This document shows, piece by piece, positions 33,920-42,245 of a stretch of DNA of 64,000 bases. The notes beneath the pieces are model-generated. The model was not told the origin of the DNA. It did not search any database and saw only the letters and a program-made list of their open reading frames with translations. The translations under genes and the position numbers were made by a program. The DNA is from Pseudomonas parakoreensis (GTDB lineage: Bacteria; Pseudomonadota; Gammaproteobacteria; Pseudomonadales; Pseudomonadaceae), in assembly GCF_021602155.1 (NCBI RefSeq), contig NZ_BQHY01000020.1, positions 22,197 to 86,196 of the forward strand, read 5' to 3'. The stretch's first letter is position 1. Each line of letters begins with the position of its first letter.

Positions 33920-34609
33920 ATGCGCTGGAGCAATCCTCTCGCTCAGCTATGTGTATGTGCCAGCGTCTTGCTGGTTCCGTTCGCCGCCAATGCTGCAACG
34001 GAAGAAGACCCTTGGGAAAGCGTCAACCGCCCGATCTTCCAGTTCAACGACTTCGTTGACACCTACGCGCTCAAGCCGCTGGCGCAGGGCTACGAGTACG
34101 TGACGCCGCAGTTCCTTGAAGACGGCATCCACAACATGTTCCGCAACGTCGGTGACGTCACCAACCTGGCGAACAACATTCTGCAGGCCAAGCCCGCAGC
34201 CGCTGGTGTCGATACCGCACGCATCATCTTCAACACCACGTTCGGCCTGCTGGGCTTCTTCGATGTCGGCACCAAAATGGGCCTCAATCGCAGCGATGAG
34301 GACTTCGGTCAGACCCTCGGTTACTGGGGCGTCAGCAGCGGCCCTTACGTGATGCTGCCGTTGCTCGGCCCGAGCACCCTGCGTGATGCGCCGTCGAAGT
34401 ACGTCGACAGCTACACCGGTCCGTACCGCTACATCAACGACGTGCCTGTGCGTAACTCGGTGTTCGGCCTGAACATCGTCGACACCCGCGCCAGCCTGCT
34501 GTCGAGCGAGAAGCTGATCAGCGGCGACAAGTACACCTTCATCCGCAACGCCTACCTGCAGAACCGCGAGTTCAAGGTCAAGGATGGTCAAGTCGAAGAC
34601 GATTTCTGA
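33920..34609 (+). CDS. mlaA: Outer-membrane lipid asymmetry protein MlaA (VacJ family)
   Basis: A 229-residue MlaA/VacJ homologue that removes surface phospholipids together with porins and the Mla transporter. The signal region MRWSNPLAQLCVCASVLLVP ends in AANAATEEDPWES. The lipobox is not clear (LCVC then ASVLL), so lipidation is uncertain. Family motifs are DPWESVNRPIFQFND, RNVGDVTNLANNILQ, and the conserved GYWGVSSGPYVMLPLLGPST. AAGGAGC precedes the ATG. A strong terminator follows. Confidence 0.93.
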   Translation: MRWSNPLAQLCVCASVLLVPFAANAATEEDPWESVNRPIFQFNDFVDTYALKPLAQGYEYVTPQFLEDGIHNMFRNVGDVTNLANNILQAKPAAAGVDTARIIFNTTFGLLGFFDVGTKMGLNRSDEDFGQTLGYWGVSSGPYVMLPLLGPSTLRDAPSKYVDSYTGPYRYINDVPVRNSVFGLNIVDTRASLLSSEKLISGDKYTFIRNAYLQNREFKVKDGQVEDDF

Positions 34610-34626
34610 TTTCGACCGATGACAAG

Positions 34627-34653
34627 AAGGCGGCCCTTGGGGCCGCCTTTTTT
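34627..34653 (+). terminator. Rho-independent terminator of mlaA
   Basis: AAGGCGGCCC at 34627-34636, loop TTG, GGGCCGCCTT at 34640-34649, then T-run. It also lies just before the 3' end of the convergent PilZ gene. Confidence 0.9.
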
Positions 34654-34661
34654 GTGTGCGC

Positions 34662-34961
34662 TTATTTCATTTTCAGAATGCTCAGGCCGAGCTTCTGGCT
34701 GTCGCCATCCTGGGCCTTGACCCAGACCACTTCGGTCTCCGCTTCCAGACCGCTCAAGGCGGCATGATCGGAGTCGATGCGCACACTCAAGCGGTCGCCA
34801 ACCGCGAACTGGCGCGGTGCCTCAACCTGCATGCCGCTGCTCGAGAGGTCGATGCACACGGCTGATACCTCATCACCCTCATGGATCAACACCACATCGG
34901 CGTCGACCCGCATGCGGATGAAATCACGCTTTTCGCTGTAGTCCCGACCGGTTTGACTCAT
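34662..34961 (-). CDS. PilZ-domain protein, single domain
   Basis: A 99-residue stand-alone PilZ domain. Both cyclic di-GMP motifs are intact: RxxxR in KRDFIRMRV and DxSxxG in DLSSSGMQVEA. The ATG at 34961 follows GGAAGG; the open frame upstream has no family match. It is convergent with mlaA and divergent from rssB. The target is unknown; single PilZ domains often act as adaptors. Confidence 0.9.
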   Translation of the reverse strand: MSQTGRDYSEKRDFIRMRVDADVVLIHEGDEVSAVCIDLSSSGMQVEAPRQFAVGDRLSVRIDSDHAALSGLEAETEVVWVKAQDGDSQKLGLSILKMK

Positions 34962-35235
34962 GGTTTTGACCTTCCATTGGGTTACGGTTTGAGCGGTTCT
35001 TATAACTCTCGGTGATTTGACAAGTAAAGTCGTCAAGCGACCATCGGCGCATGCTTGAAACGCCCCGCGGATGGGAGTACCGTCTGCGCCTTAGAAGGGC
35101 ACCTCTGGTGCAATCGCGTTCCGGGCCACTGCTCGAAAGCGGTGCAGCAGAGAGGCTAGAAAGCGAATCCAGTAGTCTGAGCCGGGCCGATGCCCCGCCT
35201 GCTACGCCAACCTAATTCTGGCGCCGTTTGCCCAC

Positions 35236-36420
35236 ATGCCAAAAACCAGTGCCACGCTGCTGATAATCGATGATGACGAAGTAGTGCGCGCGAGCCTCGC
35301 GGCCTATTTGGAAGACAGTGGTTTCAGCGTCCTGCAGGCCAGCAACGGCCAACAGGGTCTTCAGGTATTCGAGCAAGACAAGCCCGACTTGGTCATCTGC
35401 GATCTGCGCATGCCGCAGATGGGTGGGCTCGAACTCATCCGTCAGGTCACCGAGCGGTCACCGCAAACGCCGATGATCGTCGTTTCGGGTGCCGGCGTGA
35501 TGAACGACGCGGTCGAGGCGCTGCGCCTGGGTGCGGCGGACTACCTGATCAAGCCTCTTGAAGACCTGGCCGTGCTCGAGCACTCGGTGCGTCGTGCGCT
35601 TGATCGTGCGCGCCTGCTGCTGGAGAACCAGCGCTACCGCGAGAAGCTGGAGAAGGCCAACCGCGAGCTCGAAGCCAGCCTGAACCTGCTGCAGGAAGAT
35701 CAGAACGCCGGTCGCCAGGTACAGATGAACATGCTGCCGGAAAGCCCGTGGCGCATCGACGAGTTCCAGTTTGCCCACCAGATCATCCCGTCGCTGTACC
35801 TGTCGGGAGATTTTGTCGACTATTTCCGCGTCGACGAGCGTCGGGTGGCGTTCTACCTGGCTGACGTGTCGGGGCATGGCGCCTCTTCGGCGTTCGTCAC
35901 CGTGCTGCTGAAGTTCATGACCACGCGCTTGCTGTTCGAGTCCAAGCGCAACGGCACATTGCCGGAATTCAAGCCTTCGGAAGTCCTTGGTCATATCAAC
36001 CGGGGGCTGATCAGTTGTAAGCTGGGCAAACACGTCACAATGGTCGGTGGAGTCATCGACGAGGAGACCGGTTTGTTGACCTATAGCATCGGCGGCCATC
36101 TGCCGTTGCCTGTGTTGTACACGCCTGACAGTGTTCGTTACCTCGAAGGCCGCGGTTTGCCGGTGGGCCTGTTCAACGAGGCCACCTACGAAGATCACGT
36201 GCTTGAGCTGCCACCGACGTTCAGCCTGACGCTGATGTCCGACGGTATTCTGGATCTATTGCCAGAACCTACGCTCAAAGAAAAAGAAGCCGCTTTGCCA
36301 CAACGGGTGAAGTCGGCGGGCGGCAGCCTGGATGGTCTGCGGCAAGTGTTTGGATTGGCCACGCTAGGGGAGATGCCGGATGATATCGCCCTGTTGGTGT
36401 TGAGCAGGAACCTTCAATGA
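35236..36420 (+). CDS. rssB: Response regulator with PP2C-type phosphatase domain (RssB)
   Basis: A 394-residue protein. The receiver domain holds the acidic triplet LIIDDDEVV and the phosphoacceptor Asp56 in LVICDLRMPQMG, with Lys in DYLIKPLEDL near residue 106. A coiled-coil linker (REKLEKANRELEASLNLLQ) leads to a SpoIIE/PP2C-type phosphatase from about residue 175 to the end (SGDFVDYFRVDERR, ADVSGHGASSAF, LMSDGILDLL). In Pseudomonas RssB works with RssC as a partner-switch module linked to RpoS stability. It overlaps rssC by four bases (ATGA). Confidence 0.93.
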   Translation: MPKTSATLLIIDDDEVVRASLAAYLEDSGFSVLQASNGQQGLQVFEQDKPDLVICDLRMPQMGGLELIRQVTERSPQTPMIVVSGAGVMNDAVEALRLGAADYLIKPLEDLAVLEHSVRRALDRARLLLENQRYREKLEKANRELEASLNLLQEDQNAGRQVQMNMLPESPWRIDEFQFAHQIIPSLYLSGDFVDYFRVDERRVAFYLADVSGHGASSAFVTVLLKFMTTRLLFESKRNGTLPEFKPSEVLGHINRGLISCKLGKHVTMVGGVIDEETGLLTYSIGGHLPLPVLYTPDSVRYLEGRGLPVGLFNEATYEDHVLELPPTFSLTLMSDGILDLLPEPTLKEKEAALPQRVKSAGGSLDGLRQVFGLATLGEMPDDIALLVLSRNLQ

Positions 36421-36899
36421 GTACCGGTAGAATCCAGTTCGCCGAGCAGGACGGCACCTTCGTCCTGAAGTTCGTCGGTGAAGTTCGCCTGACCCTGTGT
36501 TCGGCGTTGGATGCGACTATTGAGAAAATCTTCACCGCGTTGAATTTCAACGCGATTGTGATCGATTTGACCGAAACCCGCAGCATCGACAGCACCACCC
36601 TGGGCCTGTTGGCCAAGCTGTCGATCCTGTCGCGGCAAAAGGTCGGCCTGCTGCCGACCGTCGTCACCACCCACGAAGACATCACCCGTCTGTTGCAGTC
36701 GATGGGCTTCGAACAGGTGTTCAACATCGTCAACCACCCGGTGCCGTGCCCCGAGTGCCTGGACGACCTGCCGGATCAGGACCAGTCAGAAGAAGTGGTG
36801 CGGATCAAGGTGCTCGAAGCGCACAAGATCCTCATGGGGCTGAACGATTCCAACCGTGAAGCCTTCCATGACCTGGTGAATGCCCTCGAAAGACACTGA
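36417..36899 (+). CDS. rssC: STAS-domain anti-sigma factor antagonist RssC
   Basis: A 160-residue protein: a STAS domain over roughly the first 100 residues with the phosphorylatable Ser59 in RSIDSTTLG, plus a C-terminal part with two cysteines (CPECLDDLPD). It overlaps rssB by ATGA, so the RssB phosphatase and this substrate are made together. The likely switch is dephosphorylation of Ser59 by RssB; the kinase partner is not in the window. Confidence 0.93.
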   Translation: MSTGRIQFAEQDGTFVLKFVGEVRLTLCSALDATIEKIFTALNFNAIVIDLTETRSIDSTTLGLLAKLSILSRQKVGLLPTVVTTHEDITRLLQSMGFEQVFNIVNHPVPCPECLDDLPDQDQSEEVVRIKVLEAHKILMGLNDSNREAFHDLVNALERH

Positions 36900-36930
36900 T
36901 TCTTTGAGGTTGAGGTTGTCTGTTCCGGCC

Positions 36931-37024
36931 TCTTCGCGGGCAAGCCCGCTCCCACAGTGATTGAGTGAACCCGAGATCTTCATTCCACACCTGACCCTGT
37001 GGGAGCGGGCTTGCCCGCGAATGC
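36931..37024. repeat. REPIN: inverted pair of REP elements
   Basis: TCGCGGGCAAGCCCGCTCCC near 36933 and the inverted GGGAGCGGGCTTGCCCGCGA ending at 37020 enclose about 50 bases. It lies between rssC and the terminator, with the convergent tal gene beyond. Confidence 0.88.
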
Positions 37025-37062
37025 GTCAGTCCAGACGATGCATCTTCAGGCACTGCATAAAT

Positions 37063-37096
37063 AAAAAGGGCGAACCCAACCGGGTTCGCCCTTTTT
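37063..37096. terminator. Bidirectional terminator between rssC and tal
   Basis: AAAAAGGGCGAACCC at 37063-37077, loop of about four bases, GGGTTCGCCCTTTTT: a 15-pair stem with A-run and T-run on the two flanks. It can serve rssC (plus strand) and tal (minus strand). Confidence 0.93.
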
Positions 37097-37114
37097 GCAT
37101 TTCAACCGCTCAGA

Positions 37115-38041
37115 TCACAGCTTGGCCTGCAACAGCGCCTCGAGCTTCTCCTGGTCACGGGCAAACTGGCGGATGCCCTCAGCCAGTTTCTCGGTGGCCA
37201 TCGCGTCTTCGTTGGACAGCCAGCGGAATTGCGCTTCGTTGAGGCTCAGGCGCGCTTCGCCGGCGTGGCCCGGGGCGAGTTTGCGCTCCAGTTTGCCGGT
37301 GTCGGCTGCCAGCTTGTCGATCAGATCCGGGCTGATGGTCAGGCGGTCGCAGCCGGCCAGTTGTTCGATCTGGCTCAGGTTACGGAAGCTGGCGCCCATG
37401 ACCACGGTCTTGTAATCATTGGCCTTGTAGTAGTTGTAGATGCGGGTCACCGACTGCACGCCCGGATCATCGGCACCGGTGTAGTCGTTGCCATTGGCCT
37501 TCTTGTACCAGTCGTAGATGCGGCCCACGAACGGCGAGATCAGGAACACCCCGGCGTCAGCGCAAGCGGCAGCCTGAGCGAAAGAGAACAGCAGGGTCAG
37601 GTTGGTCTGGATGCCTTCCTTCTCGAGAATCTCGGCTGCGCGGATGCCTTCCCAGGTCGACGCGATCTTGATCAGTACGCGGTCACGGCCGATGCCGGCC
37701 TTGTCGTACAGCTCGATCAGGCGATGTGCACGCTTGAGCACGGCGTCCTGGTCGAACGACAGGCGCGCATCCACTTCGGTGGAAATGCGGCCCGGAATCA
37801 CTTTGAGGATTTCCTGGCCCACGGCGACGCCGAAACGGTCGCTGGCCAGGCCCACGTCGCCCTTGCAGTCGCTGACGCAAGCGTTCAGCAGCTCGGCGTA
37901 AGCCGGGATGGCGGCGGCTTTGAGCAGCAGGGAAGGGTTGGTGGTGGCGTCGACCGGCTTGACCCGGGCGATCGCTTCGAAGTCGCCGGTGTCGGCAACC
38001 ACGGTGGTCATCTGTTTGAGTTGTTCCAGCTTGGAAGTCAT
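37115..38041 (-). CDS. tal: Transaldolase
   Basis: Pentose phosphate enzyme that moves a dihydroxyacetone unit between sedoheptulose-7-P and glyceraldehyde-3-P. The 308 residues are of the TalB type. The Schiff-base Lys125 is in [12 protein letters not shown], the N-terminal active-site Asp is in [10 protein letters not shown], and the phosphate region [19 protein letters not shown] follows. The ATG at 38041 is chosen because the open frame upstream has no family match. It has its own terminator at 37063. Confidence 0.96.
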   Translation of the reverse strand: MTSKLEQLKQMTTVVADTGDFEAIARVKPVDATTNPSLLLKAAAIPAYAELLNACVSDCKGDVGLASDRFGVAVGQEILKVIPGRISTEVDARLSFDQDAVLKRAHRLIELYDKAGIGRDRVLIKIASTWEGIRAAEILEKEGIQTNLTLLFSFAQAAACADAGVFLISPFVGRIYDWYKKANGNDYTGADDPGVQSVTRIYNYYKANDYKTVVMGASFRNLSQIEQLAGCDRLTISPDLIDKLAADTGKLERKLAPGHAGEARLSLNEAQFRWLSNEDAMATEKLAEGIRQFARDQEKLEALLQAKL

Positions 38042-38243
38042 GGGTGTGCTCTGTCCTGTGGGTTTGACGACATTACCCGAGCGCTGACGGCCACTCAAGG
38101 GCATCAAGGCGTAACGGGCTCCCCGGGGGCAACAACCTGAGAACGGCTGTTTGAAGGGTGGGGCGCGGTATCGATGAATACGATGCCAAAATCGGCCGCA
38201 GGTTCAAAGCAACTGACCTGTGACCAGGCCAGTTGCCGCTGAC

Positions 38244-39206
38244 TTATTGGGCGTTAAGTTGCAATTCGGCCGCCGCTCTCGCCGGTTTTGGCTGGCCGTC
38301 AGAGGTCAGCAAGCCGAAGTTCTTCTCTCGTTCATTGCTGCCTGAATCACTGTTTTTCCATTCATAGATCGAAGTCAGTGGAATGTTCAGCCTTTTGACG
38401 TCGGCTATGAACGCCCCGACTTTGCTGGCTTGTCCTTCAATCCCGCCGTTGGAACCGAGCGCCGAAATACCCCATTCGCTGATGACTCCCGGCAGATGGA
38501 AATTCTGCTGGATGAACGATTGCGCATTGCTGATCTGCGTGGCTGTCATGCCGTAGGGATGGTAGGAAATCGCATTCAGGCACTTGGGGTATTCACTGAC
38601 AATCCTGCTCAACGCCACGGTGGACGCCGAACCGGCCGTTGGCGGCCGCGCGAAACCGTAGCCGACCCGCGGTGCTGACTGCGGTTTGTCCTGGAGTGTT
38701 TTGCACACCGCACTCATGAACGGCACAAACGTGGTGTCGAAATTGCGCGTGGGCCAGTAGGTTTCCAGATCTGGCTCGTTCCAGATCTCCAGTGCTACCA
38801 GTTGTGAGCTGTAGGCGGTTTCAAGGCCGGTCAGGGTATTGGCAAAAGCTTCGCCTGCCGTCGTCAGTTCATTAGTGTTGGCCGGCGTCGTGGTCAAAGG
38901 CTTGATGGCGCGCACGGTCAGGAGCACCGGCAGGCCAGCGGAGCCGGCTGCGGCGAAAGCATCGCTGACCTGTTTTTGATAGGCCTTGGCGCTGAGGCTG
39001 TCGCTCCATACCCCGAAGCGCACGAAACTGAAGCCGGCAGACTTGATGTTGGCAGCGTCGTCGGCGGTGAAACTCTGGATCTTCACCTGGACGCCGATGG
39101 TTCTGGCGGGAAGCTTGGGAAACAGTTCACTGGCGTGAACATGGGTGGCGACACTGAGTGCCAGCAGCGCCGAGGCGCCGAGCTGTGTGAGATGGGCTGA
39201 TTTCAT
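38244..39206 (-). CDS. Secreted glycoside hydrolase, PslG/GH39-like
   Basis: A 320-residue enzyme with a signal peptide (AHLTQLGASALLALSVA, cleavage near HASEL). The TIM-barrel catalytic pair is visible: acid/base Glu144 in EIWNEPD and nucleophile Glu244 in VISEWGIS, 100 residues apart. NAISYHPYGM and the SIYEWKNSD end also fit clan A hydrolases. It is similar in plan to PslG, the Psl endoglycosidase. Divergent from wzb at 39497, it probably trims or releases the polymer made by this locus; the substrate is inferred only from position. Confidence 0.82.
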   Translation of the reverse strand: MKSAHLTQLGASALLALSVATHVHASELFPKLPARTIGVQVKIQSFTADDAANIKSAGFSFVRFGVWSDSLSAKAYQKQVSDAFAAAGSAGLPVLLTVRAIKPLTTTPANTNELTTAGEAFANTLTGLETAYSSQLVALEIWNEPDLETYWPTRNFDTTFVPFMSAVCKTLQDKPQSAPRVGYGFARPPTAGSASTVALSRIVSEYPKCLNAISYHPYGMTATQISNAQSFIQQNFHLPGVISEWGISALGSNGGIEGQASKVGAFIADVKRLNIPLTSIYEWKNSDSGSNEREKNFGLLTSDGQPKPARAAAELQLNAQ

Positions 39207-39496
39207 GTCTGCTCTCCGGATGAGAATGACAACGACGAATAGTTATCCCGTTACTCCTGTTTCGAAACTAACAAGGGTACTTAGTGCGTGATTGTTATTT
39301 TTTGTCAGGAAAACAAGACCTGAAAATCACAGTTATTTTTAGTCCGGTAATTCTGTTTTGGCGGCTTTTGAGGCTGTGGTACTTAATACGCTGGTACTGA
39401 CAGGGCGAATCTATTTCTGAGTGCAGGATGATCTAGTGGGTTCATTAAGATTCGCACTAGATGTTGGCAGAATGATATTACACAGGAAAGTAAACC
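39207..39496. promoter_or_regulatory. Divergent control region, glycoside hydrolase / wzb
   Basis: A 290-base AT-richer interval. It holds CGAAACTAACA (39263-39273; its complement TGTTAGTTTCG recurs at 51971), TCAGG-N9-CCTGA (39305-39323), GTTATTTTTAGTC (39332-39344; recurs at 50723), direct repeats TGGTACT at 39377 and 39392, and a perfect 8-bp inverted repeat ATCTAGTG / CACTAGAT at 39431-39438 and 39455-39462. No JUMPstart/ops element was found. It looks like the main regulated promoter of the wzb-to-acyltransferase operon. Confidence 0.5.
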
Positions 39497-39937
39497 TTGT
39501 TCAGAAATATCCTGGTTGTGTGCGTTGGCAATATTTGCCGAAGTCCGACAGCAGAACTTCTGCTGCGTAACGCGCTGACCCCCTCAACCATCTCCGTGAC
39601 TTCCGCAGGCCTCGCAGCGCGAGTCGGCGAAGGCATGGAAGCCTCGGCACGCCAGGTGCTGGAAGATCACGGGCACAGCGCCGAGGGGTTCAAGGCGCGG
39701 CAATTGACGAGCGATATCGTCAATGCATCAGACCTGATTCTGGTCATGGAAAAACAACATGTGAATCAGGTGCTGAAGATTGCTTCGCATGCCCGAGGCA
39801 AAGTGTTTCTTCTTGGCAAGTGGCAGAGCGAACGAGAAATACAGGATCCGTATCGTCAAGGTAAGGCCGCTTTTATTCATGCCCATGCATTGATTGAAGA
39901 TGCTGTTAGCTCGTGGGCGCAGCGCCTCGGACATTGA
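39497..39937 (+). CDS. wzb: Low molecular weight protein tyrosine phosphatase (Wzb/Etp)
   Basis: Dephosphorylates the C-terminal tyrosine cluster of the kinase Wzc, which controls polymer length and export. A TTG start at 39497 follows AGGAAAG at a six-base spacing; no ATG gives a complete family N-terminus. The catalytic loop CVGNICRSPTAE (Cys9, Arg15) and the general-acid loop IQDPYRQG are intact. The 146 residues match the family. wzc follows 38 bases later, the usual pairing in capsule loci. Confidence 0.93.
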   Translation: MFRNILVVCVGNICRSPTAELLLRNALTPSTISVTSAGLAARVGEGMEASARQVLEDHGHSAEGFKARQLTSDIVNASDLILVMEKQHVNQVLKIASHARGKVFLLGKWQSEREIQDPYRQGKAAFIHAHALIEDAVSSWAQRLGH

Positions 39938-39975
39938 TGAATATTCTTCAGATCAGTGAATGGTAAGAAAGACTT

Positions 39976-42204
39976 ATGCAGTTACCGTCAGTAATCGCCA
40001 ACCGTGATAACGATCAAGACAGTATTGATCTTCTCGGCATATTCGGCAGTTTGATCGACCAGAAATGGCTGATCGGTGCATTCACCGGTGCCTTCATGGC
40101 CGCCGGCGTTGCCTACGCGGTATTGGCGACGCCGGTGTACCTGGCGAACGCGCTGGTGCAGGTCGAGCCGAAAAAAAACGACATGCTCGGCTTTTCCGAC
40201 CTCAGCAGCATGCTCGGTGGGCAATCGCCGTCGGTGACCGAAATCGGCATCATCAAATCCCGCGCGGTGATCGGCAAAACCGTCGACGACCTGCGTCTGG
40301 ACATCGACGTCACCCCCAATACCTTCCCGGTCATCGGCGGTTTTCTCGCCCGGCGTTATCGCGGTGAAACCGAGTCCAGCGTGGCGCCGCCGCGGTTTGG
40401 CTTCAACAGCTACGCCTGGGGCGGCGAGCGTCTGGAATTCGCCCGGCTCGATCTGCCCAAAGAACTGTTGGGCAAGAAGCTCACCCTGATTGCCGGTGAG
40501 CAACAGCACTTTCAGTTGCTCGATGACAACGACAACCTGCTGATCGAAGGCGTCGCCGGCGAAGCCTTCGCGCAGGACGGCGTCGAGGGGTTGATCGAGC
40601 GTCTGCAAGCCAATCCGGGTGCCCGTTTTGAAGTGGTGCGCAATCCACGGATCGTGACCATTCAGGGTTATCAGGATGCGCTGGATATTTCCGAGCAAGG
40701 TAAGGAGTCGGGGATTATCCGTCTGGCGCTGGCCAGCGCCGACGCCGCCGAGGCGGTGAAGATCCTCAACAAGATTGCTGCGCTCTACGTGGATCAGAAC
40801 GTACGTCGCACCTCGGCGGAAGCGGCGCAAAGCCTGGCGTTCCTGCAAAGTCAGTTGCCGCAGGTCAAGCGTGATCTGGCCAAGGCCAGCGACGCGCTGA
40901 ACGCTTACCAGACCCACGGCAAGACCGTGAACATTTCCCTGGAAACCCAATCGGTGCTCGGTCAGTCCGTGGCGCTGGAAACGCGGATTTCCGAGCTGAA
41001 AATGCAGCAGGCGGAAATGGATCGCAAGTTCACCAAACAGCATCCGGCGTATCGCGCCTTGATGTCGCAGATCGGTGAATTGACCCAGCAGCAGAAGTCG
41101 CTGGAAGGCAAGGTCGGCGACCTGCCGGCGACGCAACAGGAGCTGCTCAACCTGACCCGCGATGTGGAAGTGGCTTCGCAGATCTATACGCAGTTGCTGA
41201 ACAAATCCCAGGAGCTGGACATTGTTCGCGCCGGTGCGGTGGGCAACGTGCGCCTGATCGACCCGGCGGATGTCGACCTGACGAGCCCGGTCAAACCGAA
41301 AAAAGCCCTGATCGTGCTGATTGCGACGTTCCTCGGCGCCTTTGTCGGCGTGGCGCTGGTGCTGTTGCGCAAGTCCCTGAGCAAGGGTCTGGAAGGCCCG
41401 GAAGCCATCGAACAGCTCGGGCTGCCGGTGTACGCGTCGATTCCTTACAGCGCCTTGCAGCGCGACGAGGACACGAAAAAGGGCCGGGTCAAAAGCACCG
41501 CCGAGACACCGGCCTATCTGCTGGCGTTGCGCAACCCGACCGACCTGTCCATCGAGTCGATCCGCAGCCTGCGCACCTGCCTGCATTTCGCCGCGCTGGA
41601 TTCGACCAACAACCGCATCATGATCTCCGGCCCCAGCCCGCAGGTCGGCAAGACCTTCGTCTCGTCCAACCTCGCCGCGGTCATGGCACAGAGCGGTCAG
41701 CGCGTACTGCTGATCGACGCCGACATGCGCAAGGGCCACCTGCACAAGACGCTGAATGTGCCGATCGCCAATGGCCTGTCGGATCTGCTGGTCAAGCGCT
41801 GCAGCATCGAGCAGGCGATCAACACGGTGGAAATCGACAACCTGCACTTCATCAGCCGTGGCCAGGTTCCACCGAACCCTTCCGAGCTGCTGATGCACGC
41901 CAACTTCCGCGATTTGCTCGCCGAGCTGAGTCAGCGCTACGACGTGGTGATCATCGATACGCCGCCCCTGCTGGCGGTGACCGATGCGGCGATTGTCGGG
42001 CGTGAGGCCGGCATCAGCCTGATCGTCACCCGGTTTGCGGTGAACCCGGCCAAAGAGATTGAAATGACCATCCGCCGCTTCGCGCAGAACGGCATCGAGC
42101 TCAAGGGCGCGGTGTTCAACGGCGTCGAGAAGCGCGCCGCCAGTTACTACGGCAACGGCAACTACGGTTACTACAACTACGAATACGCGTCGGACAAATC
42201 CTGA
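39976..42204 (+). CDS. wzc: Tyrosine-protein kinase / polysaccharide co-polymerase (Wzc/Etk)
   Basis: Inner membrane protein of 742 residues. A Wzz domain and first membrane segment (residues about 30-52), a large periplasmic coiled-coil region, and a second segment near residue 440 are followed by a cytoplasmic BY-kinase. Walker A is in GPSPQVGKTFVSS (near residue 551), Walker A' in LLIDADMRKG (near 578) and Walker B in VVIIDTPPLL (near 658). The tail is a tyrosine cluster with seven Tyr in the last 20 residues. It sets chain length with wzb and works with the Wzy polymerase and the Wza exporter at 52511. Confidence 0.95.
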   Translation: MQLPSVIANRDNDQDSIDLLGIFGSLIDQKWLIGAFTGAFMAAGVAYAVLATPVYLANALVQVEPKKNDMLGFSDLSSMLGGQSPSVTEIGIIKSRAVIGKTVDDLRLDIDVTPNTFPVIGGFLARRYRGETESSVAPPRFGFNSYAWGGERLEFARLDLPKELLGKKLTLIAGEQQHFQLLDDNDNLLIEGVAGEAFAQDGVEGLIERLQANPGARFEVVRNPRIVTIQGYQDALDISEQGKESGIIRLALASADAAEAVKILNKIAALYVDQNVRRTSAEAAQSLAFLQSQLPQVKRDLAKASDALNAYQTHGKTVNISLETQSVLGQSVALETRISELKMQQAEMDRKFTKQHPAYRALMSQIGELTQQQKSLEGKVGDLPATQQELLNLTRDVEVASQIYTQLLNKSQELDIVRAGAVGNVRLIDPADVDLTSPVKPKKALIVLIATFLGAFVGVALVLLRKSLSKGLEGPEAIEQLGLPVYASIPYSALQRDEDTKKGRVKSTAETPAYLLALRNPTDLSIESIRSLRTCLHFAALDSTNNRIMISGPSPQVGKTFVSSNLAAVMAQSGQRVLLIDADMRKGHLHKTLNVPIANGLSDLLVKRCSIEQAINTVEIDNLHFISRGQVPPNPSELLMHANFRDLLAELSQRYDVVIIDTPPLLAVTDAAIVGREAGISLIVTRFAVNPAKEIEMTIRRFAQNGIELKGAVFNGVEKRAASYYGNGNYGYYNYEYASDKS

Positions 42205-42245
42205 GTGTCAGCGCTTGTCCTTACATGCAAGGAAGTGGGTGGGTT

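Noticed and set aside
39207-39496. JUMPstart / ops element (GGCGGTAG) for RfaH control of wzb
   Set aside because: The word is absent from the control region.
39988-41898. Long minus-strand frame opposite wzc
   Set aside because: Same reason: shadow of a clear tyrosine kinase gene.
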